A stretch of DNA of 64,000 nt from Cyclobacteriaceae bacterium (GCA_958296015.1 CATQIH010000039.1:60875-124874), one strand, 5' to 3'; counted from the stretch's first letter, positions 35,719 to 46,961 are shown. The notes: a model not told the origin generated them from the sequence alone. Program-made: numbers and translations.

Positions 35719-36771
35719 ATGAAAAATATTAGAATCAAAGATATCGCTCAGATGGCCAAAGTGTCTATGGGAACTGTAGACAGAGTGATACACAAACGGG
35801 GAAAAGTATCCGAAGCAGCTTATGGAAAAGTGATGAAGGTACTTGACCAGATTGATTATAAACCAAACCTGATCGCCAAAACGTTAAGTTCTTCCAAAAC
35901 CTACCAGATTGCCACACTGATGCCCGATGTCCGGCACGATCCCTTCTGGCAGGAACCTGTTGAAGGTCTTGCCAAGGCAGAAAGAGAATTTGGTCAGTTT
36001 GGTGTACAGGTACATACCTTCTTCTTCAATCCGATGGAAGATGATTCTTTTGAGAAAATGGCCAGAGAAGTATTACAATCCGAACCCGATGGCGTCTTGC
36101 TGGCTCCTATTTTAAGAGATGAGGCACTGGCTTTTGCTGCGCAATGCCAAGCCAACAATATTCCTGTTGTTTGCTTCAATACTTTCATAGAAGCTTTACA
36201 ACCGGTATCTTTTATCGGCCAGGATCTGCATCAGAGTGGCAGGCTTGCAGCCGAGCTGATCACCTCTAGGGGTAGCTGTGGCACAATAATTATTCTCCAT
36301 ATTGCCGAGAAAGCACAAAATTCCGTGCATTTGTACGAAAAAGAGCAAGGGTTCAGAGAGTTTATCAAAGAAATGAACACCACTGCTATGCAGGTAGTGA
36401 CCTATGAGATTGAAAGCCCCCTACACCCCGATTTTGGAGAGATGGTCGATGGTATGTTTCAGCAATTCCCTGACACGCAGGCGGTGTTTGTAACTACCTC
36501 CAGAGCTTATAACATTGCAGGTTATCTGGAAAAAGCCGGCAGAACCAATATAACCCTCGTGGGATATGATCTGATAGAAGCTAACATTCCTTTTATTGAG
36601 CGTAAATATATCAATGCTATTATTCATCAGAATGTACAGCAGCAAAGCTTTTTGGGTATTTCTTACCTTACAGATCTTTTGGTATTCAAAAAAGAGATCC
36701 CCTATCGGCGTAATTTGCCATTGCACATCATCATGCGGGAGAATCTGAATTCTTATCTGCAAGATCATTGA
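35719..36771 (+). CDS. LacI family transcriptional regulator
   Basis: A 350-residue regulator. The N-terminal helix-turn-helix reads IRIKDIAQMAKVSMGTVDRVIHKRGKVSEAA, where VDRV replaces the more usual VSRVLN; this form occurs in Bacteroidota sugar regulators. The hinge YKPNLIAKTLSS leads to a periplasmic-binding-protein-like sensor domain (ATLMPDVRHDPFW, FIGQDLHQSG, AVFVTTS, LVGYDLIEANI). ATG 35719 (MKNIRIKD) is preferred over an upstream start at 35683 that would lie within the promoter. It ends inside TTGA shared with the next gene, so it may control or accompany it. Confidence 0.92.
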   Translation: MKNIRIKDIAQMAKVSMGTVDRVIHKRGKVSEAAYGKVMKVLDQIDYKPNLIAKTLSSSKTYQIATLMPDVRHDPFWQEPVEGLAKAEREFGQFGVQVHTFFFNPMEDDSFEKMAREVLQSEPDGVLLAPILRDEALAFAAQCQANNIPVVCFNTFIEALQPVSFIGQDLHQSGRLAAELITSRGSCGTIIILHIAEKAQNSVHLYEKEQGFREFIKEMNTTAMQVVTYEIESPLHPDFGEMVDGMFQQFPDTQAVFVTTSRAYNIAGYLEKAGRTNITLVGYDLIEANIPFIERKYINAIIHQNVQQQSFLGISYLTDLLVFKKEIPYRRNLPLHIIMRENLNSYLQDH

Positions 36772-37832
36772 AAATACAGGCTTTACACGAAAAGTTTTTC
36801 AGCACAAATTATTTGTTACTTGTTTTGCAGTACACCAAAATCTTCTTCTGTCTGATTATATTCGTTGGCACAATAGTCATCGCCATTTCACTGCTGTCGT
36901 TGATCTACGATGTGAATATCTGGTGGATAAAGATGCTGGATTTTCCCAGAGAACAGGTATTTATTGTCTGCCTGGTCTGTCTGTTGCTGTTTGTGCTGGT
37001 CAACAAAAGCTGGTCTTTTTGGCCTGCCTTCTTTTCTGTGGGCTTGTTGGCTTCTGTGGCCTTACAAGCGTATTTTTTGGTTCCGTACACTCCTTTAGTG
37101 AGCTATCAGGTAACACAGGCAGATGCTGACAGCGTGGATAAAGAAGCAATAGTAAGTATCATGGTTGCCAATGTATACATGAAAAACAGACATGCAGAAG
37201 CTCTCCTGGAAATAGCCGGAGCCACAGACCCTGATATGTTGCTGCTGATGGAAACAGACCTATGGTGGGAAAATGCCGTACAGGCACTTCACCAGCGATA
37301 TGCCTACAGCGTGGAATACCCGCTAGACAATACCTATGGCATGTTACTTTACTCAAAGTACCCTCTGATTGATCCGGAAACGAGGTTTTTTCAACACAAC
37401 GACGTGCCTTCTTTTCATACCAAAGTCAAGCTTCCGGATGGAGACATCTTTTATTTTCACGGGATGCACCCGGTGCCTCCTACCCGTAGCAAATATCCTG
37501 ACAATATTGGAGAAAAAGAGGAAGCATTGATAGATGTCGGCAATATGATCGTTCGGCAGCAGAGGCCTGCTATTGTCGCCGGTGATTTTAATGATGTAGC
37601 CTGGTCGCACACCACGCGCTTGTTTCAGGCAAAGGGGCACTTATACGATTTGCGCGTTGGCAGAGGTTTTTATAACTCCTTTAGCGCGCAATCTCCTGTA
37701 ATGCGGTGGCCCCTGGATCATGTCTACGTGACCAAAGAATTCAAGGCACTGTCTATAGAGCGGCTCAGCAATTTTGGTTCGGACCATTTTCCTGTTTATG
37801 TAAAACTCGCTCTAACAACTCCCGCACCCTAA
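36768..37832 (+). CDS. membrane-anchored endonuclease/exonuclease/phosphatase family protein
   Basis: A 354-residue protein with three N-terminal helices (IFFCLIIFVGTIVIAISLLSL; VFIVCLVCLLLFVLV; WPAFFSVGLLASVALQAYFL) and an EEP-fold domain. The latter shows IMVANVYMKNRHAEALLEI, DPDMLLLMETD (metal-binding Glu), HGMHPVPP, PAIVAGDFNDVAWSH and SDHFPVYVKL, all standard catalytic segments. Probably a periplasmic phosphodiesterase or phosphatase. The start is TTG 36768 overlapping the LacI stop by 4 bp, showing translational coupling. Confidence 0.85.
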   Translation: MKIQALHEKFFSTNYLLLVLQYTKIFFCLIIFVGTIVIAISLLSLIYDVNIWWIKMLDFPREQVFIVCLVCLLLFVLVNKSWSFWPAFFSVGLLASVALQAYFLVPYTPLVSYQVTQADADSVDKEAIVSIMVANVYMKNRHAEALLEIAGATDPDMLLLMETDLWWENAVQALHQRYAYSVEYPLDNTYGMLLYSKYPLIDPETRFFQHNDVPSFHTKVKLPDGDIFYFHGMHPVPPTRSKYPDNIGEKEEALIDVGNMIVRQQRPAIVAGDFNDVAWSHTTRLFQAKGHLYDLRVGRGFYNSFSAQSPVMRWPLDHVYVTKEFKALSIERLSNFGSDHFPVYVKLALTTPAP

Positions 37833-37969
37833 GGAATGACGAATAAATAACATATTCAACTTAACTCCGGGGTTTGTGGGGGGCACAGCCTGTGAGGACA
37901 CAAGGCTATGGTTACGTTTGTATTGTGGGTTACTTTATTGTATCAACATTCCTAAGTAGCTTGTGTTTC

Positions 37970-38272
37970 TTATGCGCCGGTGTAGTAATCTCTAAGCTTT
38001 CGTTTCATTCTCATATAATTCGTGATTCCGGCTATCAGCGACACGGCACTGGCGATGACCAATATCCATGTCAAAAACATAAAATCTTCTAATGACTTCA
38101 GCTCTACAATAGCAAAAGCTGTCACCAGCAGGTACAGACTGGTTCTTATGAAAGAAAGCAGCGTTCTGTCGTTGGCCAGCCGGGTTCTATCAAGTGCCAG
38201 ATAATCTCTGAGCATCATTTCTTCGGGTACGTCTTTCGTCTGTTTGTGCTCTTTCATCGTTGTTGCTCTCAT
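37970..38272 (-). CDS. DUF202 family membrane protein (YidH-like)
   Basis: A 100-residue protein with the DUF202 opening LALDRTRLANDRTLLSFIRTSLYL and two or three membrane helices (FMFLTWILVIASAVSLIAGITNY). Small inner-membrane protein of unknown role. ATG at 38257 (MKEHKQ) is an alternative start. Monocistronic and convergent with the EEP gene. Confidence 0.85.
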   Translation of the reverse strand: MRATTMKEHKQTKDVPEEMMLRDYLALDRTRLANDRTLLSFIRTSLYLLVTAFAIVELKSLEDFMFLTWILVIASAVSLIAGITNYMRMKRKLRDYYTGA

Positions 38273-38365
38273 ACACTACATTTGCAAATGTATCTTTAAA
38301 CAAGACAAGTTAAAGGAATTATGCTGTACTATTGCACTGATTTTGACAGAGAATAAAAAAAGAAT

Positions 38366-39472
38366 ATGAGCTACACACGCCATCCTACAGATTATATCAA
38401 TGCAGCAAATATACAACTTATCAGAGGTGAAGCCAGAGCAGCCAATGAGCAGGGTTATCTAACAAAGAAGCAACTGGCTTTGATTTATCAGCACGACTGG
38501 TATCGCATGTTTGTACCGGCAAGCCTGGGTGGACTGGAAATGTCCTTGCCAGAAGCACTCAGGTTGCTGGAAGCTGCCGCTTATGCTGATGGCAGTTTTG
38601 GCTGGGTGCTGAACCTGGGAGCGGGTGCCAACCTGTTTTCGGCTTACATTCACCCTTCGCTCAGTGCTACACTTTTTGGAAATCCACAGGTGTGCCTTGC
38701 CGGCAGTGGTGCTGTTGCAGGAGAAGCAAAGCCACAAGATGATGGCTGGCTGGTGAGCGGACAATGGAAATATGCTAGCGGCTCAAGCCATGCTACTGCT
38801 TTTACGGCCAATTGCAAGATTGAACCTGCCCATGAAGGTGCCTCCGTTTTGTCTTTTGTACTGCTACCTGATGAAGTTGAAGTAGTGAGAAGTTGGAACA
38901 GCTACGGACTGCAAGCCACCGCCAGCCATGACTTCCAGGTGAAAGACAAGGTGGTACCTAAAAACAGAACGTTTAACCTGCTAGAACCCTCTCCTTACCA
39001 GCATGGTTCGCTATACCGGTTTCCTTTTATGCCTTTTGCAGAAATCACTACAGCCCTGCAAGCTACCGGCATGGCGGTGCACTTTATGGAAGAGATGCAG
39101 ACCTTGCTGTTGCATAAGAAAGGTGCCTATGGCATGATGAAAGACCAGCCCAAAGCACACGATACGCTGGCACAGGCAGAAGCAAAGTTATCATCGGCCA
39201 GGGCATGGCTCTACCTGCTGGCTGATGAAGCCTGGGCAAGTTGTGAAAAAGCAAAGGCCCTGTCAGAAGAACAGGTGCGGAAGATAAGCTTGGCCGCCAA
39301 ACATGCAGCCATGTCGGCCCGGGAAAGTGCAGAAATGTTGTATCCGCTGGCAGGAATGACCATACTGGAGCCACAAACACCACTCAACCGAGCCTGGTGC
39401 GACTTGCATACGGCTTCTCAGCATATGCTGCTTTCTCCACTGGGTTTTTTGCAGCAGAGCCAGCTATGTTGA
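38366..39472 (+). CDS. acyl-CoA dehydrogenase family flavoprotein
   Basis: A 368-residue protein with the acyl-CoA dehydrogenase fold, closest in pattern to group D flavin monooxygenase/HsaA-like members. MFVPASLGGLEMSLPEALRLLEAAAYADGSFGWVLNLG is the N-terminal helical domain, WLVSGQWKYASGSSHATAF the flavin-binding strand region, and SWNSYGLQATASHDFQVKD the following beta segment. The catalytic base Glu of true acyl-CoA dehydrogenases cannot be placed with confidence. Substrate unknown. Confidence 0.82.
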   Translation: MSYTRHPTDYINAANIQLIRGEARAANEQGYLTKKQLALIYQHDWYRMFVPASLGGLEMSLPEALRLLEAAAYADGSFGWVLNLGAGANLFSAYIHPSLSATLFGNPQVCLAGSGAVAGEAKPQDDGWLVSGQWKYASGSSHATAFTANCKIEPAHEGASVLSFVLLPDEVEVVRSWNSYGLQATASHDFQVKDKVVPKNRTFNLLEPSPYQHGSLYRFPFMPFAEITTALQATGMAVHFMEEMQTLLLHKKGAYGMMKDQPKAHDTLAQAEAKLSSARAWLYLLADEAWASCEKAKALSEEQVRKISLAAKHAAMSARESAEMLYPLAGMTILEPQTPLNRAWCDLHTASQHMLLSPLGFLQQSQLC

Positions 39473-39587
39473 GAGCGTGAAAATTTTTAATTCAAAAGTT
39501 TATAACATCAGGAGGTTTTGTCTATATATTTGGAAGTTTGTTTGGTAGTTCATTAACAATTTTTCAATTGCGGCTTGCCCGAACCTT

Positions 39588-41381
39588 ATGTCTATAGACG
39601 CGATCATTACGCTGGGTGTCATTGTAATAGCGGTTATTCTTTTTGCCACAGAAGTTATCTCTATTGACCTGGTCGCGTTGCTGATCTTGCTCACTCTAAC
39701 CATCACAGGCGTGATTACGCCCGAACAGAGTGTAGAAGGTTTTAGCAACAATGCCACCATTACCGTAGCTTTTATGTTTGTATTAAGCGCGGCCTTGCTG
39801 AAAACAGGCGCGTTGCAGGTATTAGCCTACAGGCTCTCTGCCATATTCAGGCGTAATTTTAATACTGGCATTATTTTGATGATGCTGCTGATTGCAGTTG
39901 TTTCGGCATGTATCAACAATACACCCGTGGTAGCAGTGTTTATTCCCGTGGCCATACAGATTGCTCACGCCTCCGGACAGAGTCCCTCCAAAATGCTGAT
40001 CCCTATTTCATTTGCTTCTATCTTTGGAGGTACCTGCACGCTGATCGGTACTTCTACCAACATCCTGGTGAGCGGTATTATAGAAAAATCGGGAATGGCT
40101 CCTATCTCTATGTTTGAGATGACTCCGCTTGGGCTGATCTTCCTCTTTTTTGGTATTCTCTACATGGTATTCTTTGGCATCCGGATTCTTCCCGCACGCA
40201 AAGGAGAACAGGACCTAAAGCAAAAGTTTGGTATGCGCGACTATCTGACAGAAATCACGCTGGAGCCTTCCTCAGATGCAGTCGATAAATCTATTATGGA
40301 TTCTTCGCTGGTGAAGGAGCTGGAAATGGATATTATTGAAGTGAGCCGGAATGGCAGCCGCTTTACCCTGCCTGCCGGAGATTTTGTGCTACAGGCGTAC
40401 GATGTGCTGAAGGTGCGCTGCGACGTAGACAAGATCAAGGCACTGAAAGACCGCGCAAAAGTGCACCTCAACACCGCTTTCACCATTGGCAACGATAACC
40501 TTAAAGGCAAAAACTCTACGCTGGCAGAGCTGGTAATTACCTCCAACTCTGAACTCGATGGCAAAACACTGCGCGAACTGGATTTCAGGCGTAGGTTCAG
40601 AGCCATACCCCTGGCCATCCGTCACCGGGAAGAAGTGCTGCATGAGCATTTATATGATATGCGCCTCAAACCCGGAGATGTGATACTGGCCGAAGTGAAG
40701 ACGCACTTTGTGCAGGAACTCAGAAAGATGGAAAGTGAGCAGGACTCTCCTTTTGTGCTGTTGTCAGAAGATCCGCTGACTGATTTCAGGAAAAACCGCT
40801 TTCTACTGGCCGTTGGTATCATTGCCGCTATTGTAGTGCTGGCTACTTTTGAGATAGTGCCTATCATGACCGGCTCCATCTGTGGCGTGGTGCTACTGGT
40901 GCTTTTAGGCTCCATGAGCATGAAAGAAGTATACGAAGCCATCAACTGGCAGGTCGTTTTTCTGCTGGCCGGAGCACTGAGCCTGGGCACCGCTATGAAA
41001 AACAGCAGTCTTGATATCGTAATTGCAGATGCTTTGGTAGATAACCTGGGACAGTGGGGTGTGGTGGCTATCGCCTCCGGTCTGTACCTGACTACTTCGT
41101 TGCTGACGGAGATCATGTCTAATAATGCTACGGCGGCTTTGCTGGCACCTATTGCCATTGCCACAGCGCACAGTATGGGCGTAAGCCCCGTGCCTTTTAT
41201 CATGGCGATCACATTTGCGGCCTCTGCCAGCTTCATGACACCCGTAGGCTATCAGACCAACGCAATGGTATACAGTGCCGGGCAGTACAAGTTCCTGGAT
41301 TTTATCAAAGTAGGTACACTGCTCAATATCCTGTTCTGGATCATCGCCACCATTTTTATCCCCCTGATCTATCCTTTTTGA
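39588..41381 (+). CDS. SLC13 family permease with TrkA-C (RCK_C) domains
   Basis: A 597-residue transporter. Two membrane blocks (residues ~1-205 and ~405-597) flank a cytoplasmic insert with two RCK_C-like domains ([20 protein letters not shown] and [20 protein letters not shown]). [15 protein letters not shown] and [11 protein letters not shown] match the SNT-containing signature region of repeat 1 of the DASS fold; [16 protein letters not shown] and [12 protein letters not shown] match repeat 2. Probably Na+-coupled uptake of an anion such as sulfate or a dicarboxylate. Confidence 0.9.
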   Translation: MSIDAIITLGVIVIAVILFATEVISIDLVALLILLTLTITGVITPEQSVEGFSNNATITVAFMFVLSAALLKTGALQVLAYRLSAIFRRNFNTGIILMMLLIAVVSACINNTPVVAVFIPVAIQIAHASGQSPSKMLIPISFASIFGGTCTLIGTSTNILVSGIIEKSGMAPISMFEMTPLGLIFLFFGILYMVFFGIRILPARKGEQDLKQKFGMRDYLTEITLEPSSDAVDKSIMDSSLVKELEMDIIEVSRNGSRFTLPAGDFVLQAYDVLKVRCDVDKIKALKDRAKVHLNTAFTIGNDNLKGKNSTLAELVITSNSELDGKTLRELDFRRRFRAIPLAIRHREEVLHEHLYDMRLKPGDVILAEVKTHFVQELRKMESEQDSPFVLLSEDPLTDFRKNRFLLAVGIIAAIVVLATFEIVPIMTGSICGVVLLVLLGSMSMKEVYEAINWQVVFLLAGALSLGTAMKNSSLDIVIADALVDNLGQWGVVAIASGLYLTTSLLTEIMSNNATAALLAPIAIATAHSMGVSPVPFIMAITFAASASFMTPVGYQTNAMVYSAGQYKFLDFIKVGTLLNILFWIIATIFIPLIYPF

Positions 41382-41483
41382 TAGAAACAGAAAAACGGAG
41401 TGAGGAGACCGAAGGATAGGGCTAAAATGAAAAGCGTACTTTCCAATCTCCGGTTTTCGGTCACCGGTCTTCCGTCTCCTTAT

Positions 41484-43304
41484 TCAATACACCGGCACTT
41501 TTATCCAGAGTTCGTTGCCTCCTTCCAAAGGGTTCATGCCTACACTACCGCCCATGGCTTCTATAAATTCTCTGGCGATCACTAAACCCAAACCGGTTTT
41601 TTCTCTTTTCTGCCCATCGATGCGTGAGAATTTACTGAAGGTTCTTTCTCTATCTTCTTTCGCTATTGATACTCCCTGATCAGTAATTCTGATTTGTACA
41701 AAATTATCATCCGCTACGGCTTTCAGAGCAATCTTTCTGCCTACCGGTGAAGAGCGTATGGCATTGGTCAACAGGTTATTAATTACCCATACAAGCTTGT
41801 TCGCATCTACGTTGACCATCGGCAGGTCGGCCTCTACATGATATTCTAGGGCCAGTTCTTTGCCCTGTATATGATACTTCACATTCTCGAGGCTCTGATC
41901 GATGAGTTGTTTGGGGTCTTCCGGTGATACATGCACACTCATCTTACTTTGGTCGATGTGGTCGAGGTCAAAGTTTTCTTTGATGATGTATTTGAGCTGA
42001 TCGTTGCTTTCGCGGATGTTTTCCAGCAGATCAGATTCCTGTTTGGTGAGTGTGTTGGCTGTGATGCTTTGAAAAAGCTCCGCATTTTTTTCTATCTTGT
42101 CTACCGGCGACTGCAACTCATGTGATAGCGTAGTGATAAACTGCGACTTGGCAATATCCCGCTCGGCAAACTCTGTGATATCTGACAGGATAATGATATG
42201 ACCAATGAGTATTTTGCGCGTCTCGCCTGTCAGTTGGTCTACAATATCCACAATGTTTTTGGAGAAAAGCTTCTCTTCCCCATCTACTTTAATGCTGACC
42301 GACCGAAACTTCTGCTGCTGCTCCCATTCCTCGTGCCCGATCATCAACTCTCCAATGATCTCATGTACAAGCGGATTGGCAGAAGCCATGTCCGGGGCAT
42401 ACTTTCCTACTATTTCTTCTTTGCTCAGCCCCAGCAGGTTCAATGCATACGTATTGACAAAGATGATATATTTGTTTTCGTCAAAGCCAATGATTGCTTC
42501 GTTCATGTGGTTGATAACTGAGTCCAGCCTTCTTTTCTCAAAAATGACACTGGCCATATTGCTGTGCTCATATTCTTCTAGCTTGGCAGACATTTTATTA
42601 AAGGCAAAAGCCAGATCACCAAACTCATCTACAGAATTGATAGGTAGCTTGTATTGATAGTTCCCTTTGGAAATCTGCCGGATGGCTTCTGCAAACCCCC
42701 GGATAGGCCGGGCAATGTACGCCGGAATCCCTATTGTAAACAGCAGGCCGATCACTGCACCCACAATGGCGGCCAGCATCACATACGATGTTGCCTGTTG
42801 AACTATACGGCTGGCAGTAGTATTCTTCTGATCAATAGTAGTATGGTTGAGACTGTAAATCTGGTTGACCAGCCGTTCCATTTGCAGAATCAGCGGCTGC
42901 ACTTCTCTTCTCATATAACGGACATGCCCTTCATCAATGGGCACATTAGCCAGCAGGCCGCTCAGCTTTTCAAAGTCTGCCGTCAGCTTATCGGTCAACG
43001 GCTGCTCTCCTACTTCGGTCACGTTGTGTTGCTGCTCGGTGAGTGCTACAGCAAAACGGTCTAGTACTTTCTTTAACTGTTGCCTGCTTTCCTGATCATT
43101 TCCACGGGCCAGCAGCACTTGCTGCACTCTATCCAACTGGTTGTTGAGATCATACATATAGTTGAGCGTGCGGTAATTATCTCTGATGGCAATCTGCGCC
43201 TCCTGCTCAAGCTTATGAAAATAATAAGTACTAATACCTCCCACCAGCAGGATTAGCAAGAAAAGAAAAGACAATGCCAGGGTAAGCTTTAAACGTATCT
43301 TCAT
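41484..43304 (-). CDS. membrane sensor histidine kinase (HAMP-PAS-HisKA-HATPase)
   Basis: A 606-residue kinase. Helix 1 (residues ~7-27), a periplasmic helical sensor (~28-170), helix 2 (~173-193), HAMP (~195-247), a PAS (AIIGFDENKYIIFVNTYALNLLG), and HisKA with the phospho-His in FITTLSHELQSPVDKIEKN. The HATPase has VNVDANKLVWVINNLLTNAIRSS (N box), DQGVSIAKED (G1 box, with Ser where the second Gly is usual) and GLGLVIAREFIEAMGG (G2). Orphan: no response regulator is adjacent. Convergent with the SLC13 gene. Confidence 0.92.
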   Translation of the reverse strand: MKIRLKLTLALSFLFLLILLVGGISTYYFHKLEQEAQIAIRDNYRTLNYMYDLNNQLDRVQQVLLARGNDQESRQQLKKVLDRFAVALTEQQHNVTEVGEQPLTDKLTADFEKLSGLLANVPIDEGHVRYMRREVQPLILQMERLVNQIYSLNHTTIDQKNTTASRIVQQATSYVMLAAIVGAVIGLLFTIGIPAYIARPIRGFAEAIRQISKGNYQYKLPINSVDEFGDLAFAFNKMSAKLEEYEHSNMASVIFEKRRLDSVINHMNEAIIGFDENKYIIFVNTYALNLLGLSKEEIVGKYAPDMASANPLVHEIIGELMIGHEEWEQQQKFRSVSIKVDGEEKLFSKNIVDIVDQLTGETRKILIGHIIILSDITEFAERDIAKSQFITTLSHELQSPVDKIEKNAELFQSITANTLTKQESDLLENIRESNDQLKYIIKENFDLDHIDQSKMSVHVSPEDPKQLIDQSLENVKYHIQGKELALEYHVEADLPMVNVDANKLVWVINNLLTNAIRSSPVGRKIALKAVADDNFVQIRITDQGVSIAKEDRERTFSKFSRIDGQKREKTGLGLVIAREFIEAMGGSVGMNPLEGGNELWIKVPVY

Positions 43305-43496
43305 GAAGTATATGGTAACAAAGCGTTGTCCGTGTGCGTGGTTGTGATAACTAAAAATGAATGCAACCTATGCCCTTACCATCTTCAGATGGTATCTGGA
43401 GCTAATGGTTTTTCTGACTCAGTAACATTGAATGCGTGCTAATATATAATATGTCACACCAGTAGGTTACAACAAAAGGCTTGTATTTGTTTGAAG

Positions 43497-43519
43497 TAGC
43501 CGGAGGCTGGACCTCCGGC
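43497..43519. repeat. 9-bp perfect hairpin downstream of gcvP
   Basis: AGCCGGAGG/CCTCCGGCT with a 5-base loop, 58 bp past the gcvP stop on the minus strand. There is no T-run after it, so it may be a REP-like repeat or an mRNA-stabilising hairpin rather than a classic terminator. Confidence 0.45.
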
Positions 43520-43577
43520 TGATAGAAAGGTTATTATTGTATAGGCAACCGGCTACCTATTGCAGTACATCGCTTGT

Positions 43578-46490
43578 CTATGCTTCTACTTTTTCTTTTT
43601 GGTCTACTGCTTCCTGAAACGCCTCTACAGAAATACAACTGCACATCAGGTTGCGGTCTCCATAGGCACTGTCAATGCGGCTAACGGCAGGCCAAAACTT
43701 ATTTTCTCTGGTATATGCCAACGGGTATACGGCTTTTTCGCGGCTATAGCTGAAAGGCCATTCATCAGTAAGTGCAACGGCGGCTGTATGCGGAGCATTT
43801 CTAAGCACATTATCTTCCTTATCAGCTTTGCCTTCTTCCACTTCCCGTATCTCTTTACGTATGCTGATCATGGCTTCGCAGAAACGGTCCAGTTCGGGCT
43901 GGGCTTCGCTTTCTGTAGGCTCTATCATCATCGTGCCTGCTACGGGAAACGATACGGTAGGCGCATGAAAACCATAATCCATCAGTCGCTTGGCTATATC
44001 TGTCACGTCAATGCCTGCTTTCTTAAACTCCCGGCAATCGATGATCATCTCGTGGGCACTGCGCCCGTTCTTGCCGGTGTACAGTACCTTATAATGCCCT
44101 TTGAGTTTCTCTTTGATATAATTGGCATTCAGGATAGCCATTTGTGTGGCCCTTTTCAGTCCGGCACCACCCATCATGGCGATGTAGGCATAGGAAATCA
44201 ACAGAATACTGGCACTGCCATACGGTGCTGCCGATACAGCAGTAATGGCTTCATCTCCTCCTGTTTTTACCAACGGGTTGCCCGGCAGGAAGGGTGCCAG
44301 ATGTGCTGCTACACCAATAGGACCCATGCCCGGCCCGCCGCCGCCATGCGGTATACAAAATGTCTTGTGCAGGTTGAGGTGGCACACATCCGCACCAATG
44401 TTGGCCGGACTGGTCAGCCCTACCTGGGCATTCATATTGGCACCATCCATATAGACCAGCCCACCGTGCTGATGGATTGTCTCACATATCTCACGGATCT
44501 CTTCTTCGAACACGCCATGTGTAGAGGGGTAAGTCACCATCAGGCCAGCAAGGTGTTCGCTATGCTTTTCGGCTTTGGCTTTCAGGTCTTTGGTATCAAT
44601 GTTACCATGCTCATCACAGTTGACTAGCACAACCCGGTTGCCCACCATCACGGCTGTGGCAAAGTTGGTGCCGTGTGCCGAAGTGGGTATCAGAATGATA
44701 TTGCGCTGGTTTTCTCCTTTGCTTCTATGATAAGCCATCACCGTAAGCAGACCGGCATACTCACCTTGTGCGCCTGAGTTGGGTTGCAGCGACACTGCCG
44801 CAAAGCCAGTGATCTCACACAGCCAGGCTTCCAGTTGACGAAACATCTCATGGTAACCTGCTGCCTGCACCACCGGCACAAAAGGATGAATGTTGCCAAA
44901 CTCCGGCCAGGTGACAGGTATCATTTCTGTGGTGGCGTTGAGCTTCATGGTGCAGGAACCCAGCGAGATCATAGAATGCACCAGCGAAAGGTCTTTGTTC
45001 TCCAGCCTTTTGATATACCGCAGCATTTCGTGTTCGGAATGGTACGCATTGAACACCTCGTGTTGGAGGTAAGCAGAACTTCGCTGCAAGGCATCGGGCC
45101 AATGGTAGGCAAGCGCGTCTGCGGCCTGCTGCATATGCCAGGTGCTGGCATCCTTACCGGCGGCTTCTGCCAGTATTTGTATGATGCGCATTACATCGTC
45201 CGTATTGGTTGTTTCGTCTACGGCAATGCCAACAGAGCCATCAGCGAAGTAGCGAAAGTTCACTTCCTGCGCTTCTGCCAGGGCTTTCACCTTTTCCGCA
45301 TCCTGTACACGCACTTTCAGGGTATCAAAGTAATACTCGTTCAGTTGTTCAAAGCCGAGGTGCTTTAGCCCGTCATTGAGCAGGCTGGCCATGCCGTGGA
45401 TGCGTTCGGCAATACCTTTCAGGCCCTTTGGTCCGTGGTATACACCATACATGCCTGCCATCACGGCCAGCAGCACCTGTGCCGTGCAGATGTTAGAGGT
45501 GGCCTTGTCGCGCTTGATATGCTGTTCGCGGGTCTGCAAGGCCATGCGATAGGCAGGCTTGCCGTAAGTATCTACCGAAACACCAATGATACGACCTGGT
45601 ATATGTCGTTTGTATTGTTCTCTGGTGGCAAAATAAGCGGCATGTGGTCCGCCATAGCCCATCGGTACGCCAAATCGCTGGGTGGTGCCTACCACACAGT
45701 CGGCACCCCAGGCACCCGGCTCGGTCAGCAATGCCAGCGACATCAGGTCGGCGGCTACAGCTACCAGAATGTCCTGCTCGTGGGCAGTCTCAGCCAGTGC
45801 TTTGTGGTCTTTTACGGCTCCGTTGCTGTCAGGGTACTGGATGAGCAGGCCAAACAGGCTGTCATCTGTCAGGTCAAGGTTTTCCAGACTGTCTATCCTC
45901 AGGTCGATGCCAATTGGTTCTGCACGGGTTTTGAGGACATCGATGGTTTGCGGGAAGGTGTTTTCGTCTACAAAGAAAGTATTTGCTGTCTTCTTGCTGC
46001 CCTTCCTCATGGCATAGAACATGTTCATGGCCTCGGCAGCGGCGGTACCTTCATCCAATAAAGAGGCATTGGCCAGTTCCATACCTGTAAGGTCACTCAC
46101 CATCGTCTGGTAGTTGATCAGGGCTTCCAGGCGGCCCTGCGCGATTTCAGCCTGATAAGGAGTATAAGCTGTATACCAACCCGGGTTTTCCAGAATATTT
46201 CGTTGTATGACAGCAGGCACAATACAGTTGTAGTAGCCCAGCCCAATATATGACTTAAATACTTTGTTTTGCTGCGCAAGCTTCTCCAACGCATTCAAAA
46301 ACGCATACTCGCTTTTGGCTTCCGGCAGGTCCAGGTCTTTTTCAAGTCGGATGGCTTTGGGAATGGTCTCATCGATCAAAGCATCCAGTGATGCGGCACC
46401 AATTGTTTGCAACATATCAGTCACCTGCTCCGGGGTAGGCCCGTTGTGGCGGCTTTCAAAGGACGTTACTGTCTGTAAGTTGATCTTCAT
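43578..46490 (-). CDS. gcvP: glycine dehydrogenase (aminomethyl-transferring), P-protein
   Basis: A 970-residue single-chain P-protein of the glycine cleavage system. It decarboxylates glycine on PLP and passes the aminomethyl group to lipoyl-H protein. The PLP-lysine region is [21 protein letters not shown] in the second half; [18 protein letters not shown] and [15 protein letters not shown] are in the N-terminal half. ATG 46490 (MKINLQTV) is preferred over the start at 46523, which adds an atypical hydrophobic stretch. gcvT and gcvH are not adjacent, and no glycine riboswitch-like structure is evident upstream. Confidence 0.96.
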   Translation of the reverse strand: MKINLQTVTSFESRHNGPTPEQVTDMLQTIGAASLDALIDETIPKAIRLEKDLDLPEAKSEYAFLNALEKLAQQNKVFKSYIGLGYYNCIVPAVIQRNILENPGWYTAYTPYQAEIAQGRLEALINYQTMVSDLTGMELANASLLDEGTAAAEAMNMFYAMRKGSKKTANTFFVDENTFPQTIDVLKTRAEPIGIDLRIDSLENLDLTDDSLFGLLIQYPDSNGAVKDHKALAETAHEQDILVAVAADLMSLALLTEPGAWGADCVVGTTQRFGVPMGYGGPHAAYFATREQYKRHIPGRIIGVSVDTYGKPAYRMALQTREQHIKRDKATSNICTAQVLLAVMAGMYGVYHGPKGLKGIAERIHGMASLLNDGLKHLGFEQLNEYYFDTLKVRVQDAEKVKALAEAQEVNFRYFADGSVGIAVDETTNTDDVMRIIQILAEAAGKDASTWHMQQAADALAYHWPDALQRSSAYLQHEVFNAYHSEHEMLRYIKRLENKDLSLVHSMISLGSCTMKLNATTEMIPVTWPEFGNIHPFVPVVQAAGYHEMFRQLEAWLCEITGFAAVSLQPNSGAQGEYAGLLTVMAYHRSKGENQRNIILIPTSAHGTNFATAVMVGNRVVLVNCDEHGNIDTKDLKAKAEKHSEHLAGLMVTYPSTHGVFEEEIREICETIHQHGGLVYMDGANMNAQVGLTSPANIGADVCHLNLHKTFCIPHGGGGPGMGPIGVAAHLAPFLPGNPLVKTGGDEAITAVSAAPYGSASILLISYAYIAMMGGAGLKRATQMAILNANYIKEKLKGHYKVLYTGKNGRSAHEMIIDCREFKKAGIDVTDIAKRLMDYGFHAPTVSFPVAGTMMIEPTESEAQPELDRFCEAMISIRKEIREVEEGKADKEDNVLRNAPHTAAVALTDEWPFSYSREKAVYPLAYTRENKFWPAVSRIDSAYGDRNLMCSCISVEAFQEAVDQKEKVEA

Positions 46491-46697
46491 AAAGTATATA
46501 AGGTGAATGATTATAACACACACACCGGGCAGAAAAAGTTTAGTATATCACACAAATAAATCAACAAAACCCTCTTCTGACCCGGCACAAAGTACGGCTG
46601 CAAATATAAGGCACCCTGCTGAATTTGCAGAAGATTTAGCAGAAAGTGTTGGGGAGAGTGAAAGGGAAAAGTGCTACCCCCCCAATGCAGCCTTTAT

Positions 46698-46788
46698 CTA
46701 GCTTCGGTCTGTGACTGAAGTTTTGAGAATACTGTCAAGCCTAAGGCTTAACATCATGATAGGGCCTCAGTCACAGACTGAGGCCAGG
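46698..46788. repeat. 91-bp palindromic repeat, copy 1
   Basis: Begins CTAGCTTCGGTCTGTGACTG and ends ACAGACTGAGGCC. It contains three palindromes (CTTC-GTCTGTGACTGAAG, AAGCCTAAGGCTT and GGCCTCAGT...ACTGAGGCC). Nearly identical to 46871-46961; shares the CTTCAG core with 11373-11395. Confidence 0.8.
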
Positions 46789-46870
46789 GTTGAGGGAAAC
46801 TGAGGCCAGGGTAAAGGACTTGTTATTTGCAACTTAAGGAACAACCATAAAATAAAGTAACAAACTCTCT

Positions 46871-46961
46871 CTAGCTTCAGTCTGTGACTGAAGTTTTAAG
46901 AATATTATCAAGCCTCAGGCTTGACATCATAATAGGGCCTCAGTCACAGATTGAGGCCAGG
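46871..46961. repeat. 91-bp palindromic repeat, copy 2
   Basis: Direct copy of 46698-46788 with about eight substitutions, several of which keep a palindrome paired (AAGCCTCAGGCTT against AAGCCTAAGGCTT). No gene lies in 46491-47111; the region consists of these repeats and an AT-rich leader before gcvP. Confidence 0.8.

Noticed and set aside
43560..44627. Long plus-strand open frames opposite gcvP (also 45396-46061)
   Set aside because: They lie fully antisense to a complete, motif-confirmed gcvP and have cysteine/histidine-rich compositions typical of shadows.
46491..46700. Glycine riboswitch upstream of gcvP
   Set aside because: No tandem aptamer-like helices or conserved glycine-riboswitch core could be seen in the ~200 bp upstream.
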